In this document: one piece after another, positions 36,594 to 47,559 of the stretch | Layout of the letters: the number at the start of each line of letters is the position of its first letter | How positions within the stretch are numbered: the stretch's first letter is position 1 | NCBI GenBank assembly: GCA_963669155.1 | Contig: OZ022576.1 | Coordinates: 22,667,429 to 22,731,428 of the forward strand | DNA: 64,000 nt | Reading direction: 5' to 3' | From: Arbacia lixula | Taxonomy: Eukaryota; Echinodermata; Echinoidea; Arbacioida; Arbaciidae | Notes under the pieces: generated by a model | Told to the model about the DNA's origin: nothing | Database searches by the model: none | What the model saw: only the letters and a program-made list of their open reading frames with translations | Program-made: the position numbers and the translations under genes

Positions 36594-38394
36594 CATCATA
36601 TACTTCTCTACTTGGTCTGAATGTGCCACATGTGATAGAACATAGCCTTTATTAGCATGGACTACTCACACATGTGCGCTCGTTACTGGTCCCGAACTGA
36701 GACAACACAAAAGGGATTCTGATGAAGCATTCGGTAAATGTAACCAGAGGCTAATCTAAATGCCACCTGTACCGGTTTGCTTCACGATTCATGATTCACT
36801 CCTGTCGCATCATGTGCAATTCTGAGTTTAGTGTCATTTTTCTCTCCTCACCACAGTCAACCTGAACTAGATCTGGTGTCGGTGCGTTTATTGATGTTTC
36901 TGAGGAAAGAAGCAGCCAGCTTTGAATTTTGCTCATTTTTCTTACTTCTCTTGCCTCATACTCCTCATGAGAGAGAGAGACCGGCAGACAGAGAAAGAGT
37001 TTGAGGGGGAAAGAGAGAGAGGATAAGAATTTTGAAAAAATAACGTTCATTGTTTATACAAGAGCAGATTGTATGATATGTATGAAAGCAAGAGGTGAAT
37101 AACAAAGTCGGACAATATTTTTTTTTTAGGAGGATAACCAATTTCATACAGTTTACCTGAAAACATTGGGGAAGAGATTCAGAATTGCAAAATTAGTGAT
37201 TTTTCTCCCCTTGCCTTATGCAAGCAGAAAAATGATTGTGAAGAACTCTGAGTAAATGAAAGGTGATTACATCTCCAGAGTGTCATCCTAATGACATAAA
37301 TGGCATGGAGGAAGTCAAGTAGTGTAGGTGTTTGTCCTCTTGACTTGTGACTAAGACCAACAGAGTCTCTGCACCATTGACTTTGAAAGATGTTAAACTC
37401 TCGGTGTGACAATAAGAGGCAACAGTGTACAATGATGGACAGTTTCATTGTCCAATCTCCTGTGTCAGTCTTCAGATGACAACAAATTGTGAAGGTTTAG
37501 GCCATCGCTGACGCCATTGGGTATAAAAGGCAAGTGCCTATATTAGCCAAGACCTGGGAGTTAATGATTTCTTGTCTGGGCTCTGTCTATTGCACAGGAC
37601 AAACAAGGAACTTTCATGCAAGTGGGGGAGGGAATATGATAGATTTCTTCTCAGTAATACTTTTCAATGCCATTATTTTACAATGAAGTAGAACTTGGTT
37701 GATTACATTCTTAGCTCAGCTTAAGTGCACATACCCTTTTCTGTCCATATTCTTTGATGGTGCGTGGTTCTCTCTTCAGAACCTGTCTTATAAAGAGTTC
37801 TGCTTGATCTAAATTGATCGCAATTCTTCGTATGACAGTGTCCTGATGAGTATACATTTCTGAGTTGATGGCAAGTCAAATCTGGAGATGCTTTTCTCAA
37901 AGAAAGTTCTGCTGGTAAATGGCACATGAGGTCGCTGGTCCCCTCCCAGTTCAAGTGATGATCATGACGTGTACAATGACATATTCATAGTCTGTTCCTA
38001 CTCTGTCACAAGCATCAACCACTTTTGATTAAATCCTCATGTACATACATGCACATCCCCCCTTCCTTCACCCTTCACTCTCTTGAGATTCACATGGGAA
38101 CATCCCCCTTGACAGAGACAGGGTGCTTGCTCTGGCATCCATCCTTGGTCGCCGTTTTGTCTGGTGTGCTGTCCAAGAGGAATCCTCTAAGTAAACACAC
38201 TATATATCTGCGCAGCCTCACTAATGATCTAGCAAACACGTCATAGATGATGATGGGGTTGGGGGGGGGGCGGTAATGTGGAGGGGGGCAAGTGAACTTT
38301 CCCGCAGTAACAAATAAAATATTTCTTAGAAGTGGTATTAGAGGTGTTTTCAGGGTAGGAAGGAGAAGTGGTTTTGCATATTTTGAGCAGTTTC
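36594..38394. other. Noncoding stretch
   Basis: A GAGAGA-rich tract at 36966-37022, a TATAAAAG match at 37519-37526 with nothing else promoter-like that I can defend, and G runs at 38254-38290. No gene recognised. Confidence 0.45.
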
Positions 38395-39137
38395 TTAACC
38401 CTAATATTCCCGGGGGGGGGGGGGGGGGGCCATTATGGCCCCCCCCTGTCGAAGTTTTGTCGGTACTTCGTAACGCCTCAATATTTCGAAACGAAATTTC
38501 TTGACTTTTTTCTCTGATCCTTCCCGCACATTTTGATACCAAATTTATGGCGATCGGACCTACCGTGCGGGTGTCAGATTACGTTTACCGAACACATGTC
38601 ACTGAAATTTCGCTATTTCTCTATGTGACTGTGTATAACCCTATGGATAAAATCAGCTTTTCCAATTGATGTAAATACTGTTCTAATAAGTGTTATCATT
38701 GTTTCAAATAGTGTAAATAATTACCACACACACACACACAAACACACACCCACACACACCCACACACACACCCACACCCACGCATACGCATCTGAATCAC
38801 AACGAAAAACAAAGAAATACATAAGAAAATTGAAAAACAATAAAATACATAAGGAATAATTACCACAACCTATCTTTTTCTTTGAAGAATTGATGAGGGA
38901 GTTATGAAAGACATTTGTACCAAAAATTGCTATTCCTGAGGCTTTATTTAGTGAGAAATACAAAAATCTATGATTTCTCACATAAATTAGCATAAATTAA
39001 TTATTTAAAAAAAGATAAAAGGACTTTCGTAAATTTAGCTATACAACTTTGTAGATTACATAATTCTTTACCCTTGTGCAAAATTTTGAGGCAATCGGGC
39101 GACCCATGGCTGAGATCTCAGGGGGGGGCCATAATGG

Positions 39138-39168
<31 letters not shown>

Positions 39169-39207
39169 ATAACAAGCTTTGAAATACCCCGGGAGTATTA
39201 GGGTTAA
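38395..39207. mobile_element. piggyBac-like non-autonomous element (813 bp)
   Basis: Left end TTAACCCTAATATTCCCGGG; the right end, inverted, reads TTAACCCTAATACTCCCGGG. TTAA target borders with CCCT termini are characteristic of piggyBac elements. Inside each end lies a G/C homopolymer around GGCCATTATGGCC (left 38428-38440; right 39126-39138 as GGCCATAATGGCC), also inverted. The interior is AT-rich with a CA-rich tract at 38724-38780 and no transposase frame, so it needs a transposase in trans. Confidence 0.85.
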
Positions 39208-42200
39208 TAGTACTCTTAAAATGTGATATGTTGACAGTGTAGGGCTACATGCATGGTGATTCAAATGGAATCACAAATTGTGTGTACATTGTCGAGGGAG
39301 CAAAGAAAGAAAAAAAAAGAAGAAAAGATGGGAGTGCAGAGAGGAGGATGGAGAAGAGAAGAGAATACAGTCACACATCACGGAAAGTTTCAAGTTCTTC
39401 TTGTAAGGATCTCCGCTGACTAATGAGACAACATTGAGGATAAAGTGCCAATTTGACGTAACACCCTCTAGCTCTGCCTGTTTGGATGTGGCTCATAATA
39501 CTTGCTTGTAATGAGTGGTAATTAGTCCTGCCAATGCTGAACTTTAAGAGGAGGAAATAAACACATACTCTACATGACTGCATGTACGCCTGGCAAGCTT
39601 CTGTATGAATGTTTGCTTTGCCGTTGGCAAATATTTTACTGTTCCGGTGAGGCGCAAATGAATCAACATTGAGTGGATTTGTATGATGGACTTTTCTAAT
39701 GTACCCAGCAGATCATTAGCATACCTGACCCCCTGGCGGTGATGGTATTGTAAGGATTTATATTACAGATGAGTAATGCAGGTACATAGTCATCATCACT
39801 TGGAATCTTCTCTGATGGACTTTCACTGCTCCCTTCTGCCATACTCATACACTTGCAGCTGTAGATGTAGCTGCAAGCTAGCTGCTCCTTGGCAAAATAA
39901 ACACAGTTCAAGGAAAATAAGTACTAGCCGATGAGAGATGGCGTAAGTTTATTTCTATAACATTTGTAAACATGGCGCTGTGGTAACAGTCATTTTATCG
40001 GGTGCTTGCACAGCCAGCAACCCTGCTATGCATTTTACAGCCAGTCTCATAACCCCATATTTGTATATCAACATTTCTATGTGACAAGATTGATGAAACT
40101 CAAAGGCGCTGCTAATATCTCAACCAAATTTTGTATCAGTAGCTTTGAGCTTCAGTGGATGGGGGTGGATTGAGCGTTTGTGTGTGGAGAGGGGGGGGGG
40201 GGGGAGGGGTGGGCTGGTGGGACGGGTTTCCAAGGTTACGCCAAGAAAGAAGCGGACAGCAGACTGTCTGGGATGCTGATCTTGTGTTTTCAGCAGTGAG
40301 TTGGGGACAAGGATGTCGGGATGAGTCATTCTGATTAAATACATTGATCCAACAAACCACTGATTGAGCCTGATCTGGAGAGAAAACAACCCAATTTGCC
40401 TCCTGTAATTTTCATTTGCAATACGTTGTTGGTATCACATTTCTACATGTACATATAAGTGGTAGGTTGTAATGTTGTTAAATTGTTAATTCCGATGCGA
40501 TGCGAGATGACCAAAAACCTTCCTGCTCTGCCACATCTTGTATAGGATTGGTCTGTTCCTTCCCCTCTCCGTCTTTTTTAACTCCGCCACTCTCTCTTCC
40601 TCTCTTTTTTTTTCTCCCCCCTTGTTCTCTTTCTCTTTCTTTTCTCTCTTGTTTATTTTCCTGCTCTCTTTTGCTCTCTCATTCTTTCTTTCTTTTGCTC
40701 CCTTTCATTCTCCTTTTCTCTTTCTCACTCTCTTTCTCTTCTTCTATCTGGCTCTCTCTCTCTCTCTCCCTCTCTCACTTAGTCACTTTCTCAATAATCC
40801 TCCCTGCCTCTCTCTTTGTCTTGGTATATCTTATCAATCTCCCTATCTCTCCATCATCGTTCTATGTATATGTACTAATATCAACACATAAATATGTTTG
40901 TCTATCTGTGTGCCCATCCTCGTCTATATCGCACATCATCTTAACATTGCTATCAGAATATATTACTTATCTAACACAGAATATGTAGAATACATTATGC
41001 TTGATATTGGCAAATAAACAATTTATTGGAAGATCCTTCATACAGATCATGCCATTTTCTGTAATAATTTTCACAAGAGAACACGTTCTAGTAGAGATTA
41101 TAGTTTAAAAACAGGTGCAGTGTCATATTTGTAACTTGAGGTGTGCAGAACATTTTCCAAAGGTTTGTAATCAGCTTAGAGAGAAATCCATTCCTTTTTA
41201 TGCATAGCTAAGATTGTATGCCATAAAACTTAGCACCAGTATCTCAGGGTTAATGGTGCGCGATTTATGGAGGAGAACTTGAACTTCTACAGGGGCCCCA
41301 TTTTGGGAGGTTTTCCTGCGCAGTCATAAATATTTTAGCGTGTCGCTGGATCCTTCGGACTTAGTAGTGGCCTTTTCGCATCAGGATGGTAGTCCACGAT
41401 CGAGGAACAATCGATGAAGGAATGGATGATGGAGGAATAGAATGATGGTAGGGAGAATGGGTGGAAAGGACAGGAGGCGTGATGGATTGCCTACTTAGAA
41501 ACAAATTTGGCCGGTGCGGTGGCTAAATTGAGTTGTAATTTGTACGTCTTGAAGCACATAGGATTGTCAGTCTCTGCATTATGAGTGGGAGGAAGTGAAG
41601 GCTGCAAACAACACATGGTTCATGTTACTCATTTGCGATCTGTCGCCATGCAACCAAGATACAGTGCCTGGACATGAACTTGTGTTTTTATTGCCATTCC
41701 TTATATTTCTTTCATTTTTAGCTTAGAAAAAAAGTAATGTGATCATGTTTTTGCGCTTGATACTACCAGCAGGAAAAGGTGGAAATGTTTAATGAAATAA
41801 GCATCAAGCCAAGGGGAAAAGGCATGCTTTTACATTGCAATGTTGCTTTACATCTTCAGACTTAGCATGATTTTACAGGTTATGTGGTGATGGGTCATAA
41901 CATCTCACCATAGGAAGGTTTAAGGTGTTTAATGAAACTTGATTTTTCTAATAAAGGCTGCAAGTGGGGTCATTGCTTTCAAACAAGTTGTCTCATTCTT
42001 CAAGTGCATATAAATAGCTCTAATACTGGGGGCCTGTGATGCCCCTTTGACTGTACTTTTAACCCAAACACATTATACTGTAACTGTTCCCAGCCCCCTT
42101 CCTTGTTGACATAGGCATGGCTAGTGTACACAGGAAGAAGGGACATCATTATCTTGTTTGTCATCTGATAAGGCTATGTATTTACTGACCCCATATTGCA

Positions 42201-42553
42201 AAGGTCATTTATGGCAGATACAGCCAAGTTTACAAGCACAATTAATGGAGAGAGAAAGATAAATAATGACCTGTAGATTTGTAAGAGCAGCCATATAGCA
42301 ACAAGAGCGAATCCCTACTCTCAACAGTTACTGCAGATGCGTTTTGTAGAACTTTATTGACAAAATCGGGAGATGTGTGACAGACACGTTCCATACACCC
42401 ATAAATAAGTTGTTAGCTGTATACAGGAAGTATCACCCTAAAATACAAAAATCATATCCCAGGATCATCTTCATTCTGGGCAGATTTGATTATACACCTT
42501 AACTAGTTTAATACTAAATCCCTCCACTTACTCCTTGTCTTCATCACTCTCCT
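39208..42553. other. Noncoding stretch with pyrimidine-rich and G-rich tracts
   Basis: A poly-G tract at 40190-40205 and a CT-rich tract at about 40555-40860, whose 162-codon frame is a composition artefact. No gene recognised. Confidence 0.5.
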
Positions 42554-42722
42554 GGAAGACGTTTCATGAAAATTTTTCGTCTGACAAGCTGTCTTTCTCC
42601 GACAGTTACCATAGTAACAGTTAGAGGCTAGTGCCTCACAGCCAATCAAAACCGAGGATTTTACTGAAGTTGTCAGCACTGACCATTTAGTCAGTGCTGA
42701 CAACGTTCATGAAATGCCCTCC
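42554..42722. mobile_element. Foldback MITE with strong internal hairpin (169 bp)
   Basis: Ends GGAAGACGTTTCATGAA and inverse of GGAGGGCATTTCATGAA match at 14 of 17. Just inside the right end GTTGTCAGCACTGAC (42669-42683) and GTCAGTGCTGACAAC (42690-42704) form a perfect 15-bp stem with a six-base loop. The middle reads GACAGTTACCATAGTAACAG, itself partly palindromic. No coding capacity. Confidence 0.85.
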
Positions 42723-43841
42723 TGTACTTGAGAGAAGATGGTAAAAGGAAGTGTACCTAGTTTATGCCTCCAGACCTAGTTGTGATTCACAGAAGAATGG
42801 AAAATTGATTCGTGGGTGGCTATTTTATAGCCTGATGTCATGCAACAAACACTCTGAAATGTACTTTGCATTACATACCGAATAAGGGCCTGTTTTTTTT
42901 TTTGTATATTTGTGGGGGCTCGTTTTTGGCATTAAAGGGGCTTAATGGCCCTTACGTATAGATGTGTTAAAGTTGTCACTGTGATTGCAGTGCCCAAGTA
43001 AGACATAGCTTGCACTGTATGCAGCCTAGAATCCAAGCTACCCCCCATTCCCAACAGGTCAGACCCAATACCCCTCTACTACCCCTGGTCAGACCAGAGC
43101 CAATGGGCGATGATGTACACCCCAGGACTGACTTCATTAACCCCTGTTTGCCAACCGATGAGAGACTCAAGGAGTCAACTTGCTCCAGTATCTATCTGCT
43201 CCTGGAGATAGAAGAAAAGATGGTAGACTCCTTGCAAGTTAAAAATAGAACTGATGAGATGCCCCCTTCAAATCAAAGCATACAGTATCTGTCATGACGA
43301 AATTGATTCCTCTAGGGTACGGGGGTGATAGGAACGTGCTATTTTCCATCCAGAGTGATTCAGTATTAGATGTTGGAAGTGGGTTAGGTTCAAAGAAATG
43401 GATAGAATTTCCAGCATACATTCAGTTTGATTGTATGAGGTAACTGTCTATTTTTGATGTGTGAATTGACTTACATACATACAAGTTTTATCACCACAAA
43501 CTAGTTCAAGAGCATCTAAGAGGAATGCCATCCACATTCAGTGTGTTGTACTAGTACATGTGTATGATGTCATAACCAGATGACTCGCTAAACTTGGAGA
43601 TGTTGCCATGGTCTCAGAAATATGTTGGAAGTTGCTAGGCATTAAGCTTTCATTTAAAGTTAGGTGCGATGATGTAAAAGATATTTTATGAGATGAGAAT
43701 TTGGATATTGACTGAATGATGGGACATTTATGAAGGATGCATGGGTGGAGAGGCCTATGGATGGCTGGGGATGCCTGGAGATAAAGATATGACATGCCAA
43801 CCAGATTTTGTAGCGCAGAGGGTCTACTCCCTTCTATTGAA
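42723..43841. other. Noncoding stretch
   Basis: Contains a fragment CCAGACCTAGTTGTGATT at 42770 resembling the inner part of the family B copy at 54215, and a GGGGGCTCGTTTTTGGCATT fragment at 42914. The 95-codon frame at 43010-43297 has no recognisable domain. Confidence 0.45.
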
Positions 43842-44047
43842 TAGCTGGCCAGGGTTTACAGATGATGGGACATTTCCAATTCAAACTGAAATTAGAGCTA
43901 GTACTCAACATTATCAATATATCATTCTTTTCTTTTCTCAGTTCTGCCTGTTGGGCGAGCCAGAGAAGAATGATTAGTCTACTCTAGCCAGACCCCTTTA
44001 TTGAATAGGTTGTTTTAGAAATGCCCAGGAGCCTGATAGCAAGACTA
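43842..44047. mobile_element. Family A foldback MITE, copy 3 (206 bp)
   Basis: Left end TAGCTGGCCAGGGTTTACAG then GATGGGACATTTCCAA; right arm inverted TAGTCTTGCTATCAGGCTC then CTGGGCATTTCTAA. Its inner segment, read on the minus strand (CTATTCAATAAAGGGGTCTGG), matches CTATTCAAGTAAGAGGTCTGG in the copy at 50849 (shown as 19-20 base parts: CTATTCAA, AGGTCTGGCT), which supports common descent. Confidence 0.72.
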
Positions 44048-44219
44048 TTTAATAGGTGGAACTGTCCAGGTGATGAATCACGTGTCCCACATACTTTATG
44101 TAAGCTTCATGTCAGCAAAATATCTGCCTTCATGTATACTGATCATAAGAACCAAGAGGATAAAAAGAAGAAGCGAAACTCATGAAAAAAGATATCTTGT
44201 TTACAGTGTTCTCTTTGTA

Positions 44220-44299
44220 TTAACTCTCTCAGAAGCAAATGATGACAATTTCATGAGAGTTACAACACAGATTCTTGTCTCTGGGATAGAGAGGGTTAA
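44220..44299 (+). mobile_element. Family G mini-element, copy 1 (80 bp)
   Basis: TTAACTCTCTCAG at the left and GAGAGGGTTAA at the right, with GTTACAACACAG and TCTGGGAT between. It shares the terminal and inner motifs with 55873 and 63132. It is too short to be anything but a non-autonomous remnant. Confidence 0.65.
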
Positions 44300-47200
44300 G
44301 CCAGAGCTGATTTGGTTGATGTCAGAGGGTCAGAAGCTCAAAGCGCATAGGTCAGTTCCCTACCTCCTCCGCCCTCCTTATAAGGCTTATGATGCCATCA
44401 TCTTGGCCAGAAGCGCATAAATATGAAATGTGAGCAGCTACAGTCCATAACCTCTGGGGGGCACTTCCTCTATTGAAGATACCAATGATAGTATAACTCA
44501 TACTTAGGCAATAAAGAGCAAGTTTTGGAATATATGGTAACACCCTATATTATGTCTTTTGGGAGAATTGGGCAGTAAATAAAGATACGCTGGGCAGGTC
44601 TTAGGCTGATCAAGCCCCCCATTTACAATAAAGTAGTCCCTTGTGAAAAAGGAAGATTTTATAGGGTAGAATGCACAGTATTGTTCAGTATATTTCGTTT
44701 TTATGACATCTTATTTGAGGAGTAGCCCCTACTAATAAATCCCCCCTGCTCTTTCAATAGGGGTCTGTGAAATACAGCTCAGTCAAAACTCATATTTTGT
44801 GAACCAGTTTGTTATTGAGTTTTCCGTCCAATATCAGGAGAATGCTATGGCCAGTGAGTTGATGTAGCCATTGCAGTGAATACTGTGGCTTGTTTTGCAA
44901 GGGGAGATACAGATACAGATACAGATGCACAGTGTATCATATGAACTAGTAAGGAGGACAGCAGATGGTTGGTGGTAACATAAGTACTGTCACGTATAGA
45001 AACTCTAAAATGGTACGCATTACCTGCCCTAATGAAATATGCTGAGCAGGATATAGAACCTGATTCATGTAGAAGACCTACCACTAGACATATGCATCCA
45101 TTACCTCTGGTATCAGTGGTATGTTGATCAGATGCTGTCTAACATACCCTCTGTCTGTGGTGGCGCATGAAATGTTACCCCGATGTTGTGAGTAACTGCT
45201 AACCTTTAGTATATAATGACATGAGTGGCTGAAACAGACATCCATCAAGAACACAGATAGTGTTGCTTTCAGCACTCAGAGCATTCTGGATCCATCATGT
45301 GTGCTCCACGCATGTGTCTGCCTGAAATGCATAATCTGTGGTCATTATAGGCACATGAAGCTTCGTGGGTGCATATGTGTCTGTCTGTGCTCTCTGCGGG
45401 AATCGATATTCCGTCTGGTGATGTGTTTTGATGCTACATGAATTGCAAATACCACCTCCTTCCTACTTCACATGTCTAAGGGCGCGGTCAGATTAGGTGA
45501 AACTATCTGAAATTGTATTTCCTGATCATTTTGAATCCAGAAGTTGGGCAGCCACACTGCCATCAATACGCACAAAGAATGAGAGATGTACGAAGGATAA
45601 ATATATTATGAAGTCTCTTCAACATATCTTTGTATATTAAACACAAACAGAGAGAAATACAAATTATGTACATGTAGTTCACTGATTCAAAGATTTGTAT
45701 AGGTATAATGGATATTATTTGAAATGTTATTTTTGATTTTACTCAAATCAAGGGCTGAATATATACATGTACATGAAAAAAACTATATACCCGGAGTTGG
45801 ATTGTTTTAAGTATTTGTTGCTACTAACGCACTTGCTTTGTGAGACAGCATGTTGGTAGCACACCATGATGTAGACATACTATGCAGTACTGTAAGATTA
45901 CACCTACTCTGACCCATGTTTACCCATGTAAACAATCATTCTGCATGCATAAATACAAAAAATATAATGATATATATATACAGAAATTATTAGAATTTCA
46001 ACTACACATAGAAGATATTCTAGTTTGCGGTCACCACCTTATGAAATAGTGACTTCGCAATGGTTTATTAATATAATATCTAATATGCTTTTAAATGAGG
46101 ATTGTAACTTTCATTACATATATCTTATGCTCTTGTTTTTCAGCTGCTGAAAACAACTCTCCAAGTCATGTAACATTCCCAATATTGCACCAAACCATTT
46201 GTATTCACTGCATCAATAATCCATGCAGGTGAAAATTGTCATTTTGAAATATGTCCCCCGCAGGCTTTTTAGCTTTGTAACATTATGCCGTTCAGCCGCG
46301 TGCCTCAATATGGATCTCTCTTCAAGACATAGCAAGTTTGCGCTGCCTGAATAAGCCTATGTACATACATACTAGAGTTATTCTCAGCTCTGATTATTTC
46401 CTCAATGATATGCTGTGGATGCACAATTCTCGGAAGCTTTCTCAAATGAAAAAAAAAACATTGATTTATTATCTAAGGATAAAACGAGTTATCAACAGGT
46501 AATAGCTGAAGGGAAAGAAAAGCTATGTATGGTATATTACCACATTAAAAGAAATCAACTATTTCATTTTCATAAGTGCTGCTTATTTAACTATGTTCTT
46601 TAAAAGTACAGGGTCTTTGCCCCAAACTCTGAAATGACCTTACATGTTAATACCTTTGATTAATTTGAGGTATATTTATATGACAGTTGTACGTTTACCT
46701 TTTATGAATCTGAACCTTCTTTAAAAAACAATAATAAGAAGGAAAAACCTTGCAAAACATGCATCATGATTAGTTGCAGTAGAAGGTATTTGTTGCCTGT
46801 TACCTACAGGTGTACGTCAAAATCCTTCCATCCTGCTATGGATCAAGGGACACAGATTACAGGCTCTGTAATCTGGCCAACATCATCATGGCTCTGATTT
46901 TGTTTCATATCCATTTCTTTGTCATTTTGTGACGAGTCGTTCATGTGACCGTGAAATCAAACCAGAATGGTCAGTTCTGCTGTGATTCCTGGTCTTGTAA
47001 TATCACTGACTACTATACATTACCTTTAAAGCCCCCACAGCAGGGGAATGGGGGCCCTCTGTTGCAATCATCAGGTACGTCATTGTAATGATGCTCTAGA
47101 TTATTCATACCTGTAGAGTGGTTGCACAGGTATGTGACCGTGGCCTAGATAAATTCCTCACCTTTATTGCCCATAGCGGGGCTGAGACATATTGTTTATG

Positions 47201-47326
47201 CCAATATCATCATCGCTTGGGTCGTGTGATGTCATAAGATTCTGTTTATAAGCACCGAACTACTTAACCCTCTGGTTATCATCCGCGTGAAAATGTGTGT
47301 TAGGTCAAAGCATTCAGAGCCTGGTT
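44300..47326. other. AT-rich noncoding stretch
   Basis: A short (GATACA)n tract lies at 44908-44927. No gene recognised. Confidence 0.5.
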
Positions 47327-47559
47327 ACACAACAGCTCAAAGGAATTGGCATAGAGAAAGGGAAAGGGAAGGAGCCGCAGTCTTAAACCGCACTTACCGC
47401 AGTATATTTTGTCCAGTTCAGCATGAAACATGATGCTTTAGCCTAAAAAGCATCATGTTTCATGCTGAACTGGACAAAATATACCGCGGTTTAAAACTGA
47501 GGCTACTTCCCTTATTTCCCTTTCCCTTTCCCTATGCCAATTCCTTTGAACTGTAGTGT
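47327..47559. mobile_element. Near-perfect 233-bp hairpin element
   Basis: Two arms of about 110 bp face each other across a short loop near 47440-47446. In both arms, reading inward, are CAAAGGAATTGGCATAG, GGGAAAGGGAA, a RCCKCAGT-like piece, TTTAAACCGC or TTAAACCGC, GTATATTTTGTCCAGTTC and AGCATGAAACATGATGC. The main asymmetry is around 47380-47400, where the left arm has a short insertion. It may be a palindromic MITE; its RNA would fold into a long hairpin of the kind that small-RNA machinery processes. There is no coding frame. Confidence 0.9.

Noticed and set aside
37519-37526. TATA box (TATAAAAG)
   Set aside because: An isolated motif in AT-rich DNA with no transcript start, exon or CpG context to support it.
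40500-40988. 162-codon Ser/Leu/Phe-rich frame resembling a membrane protein
   Set aside because: It lies in a pyrimidine-rich tract, overlaps a second similar frame in another phase, and its hydrophobicity follows from composition.
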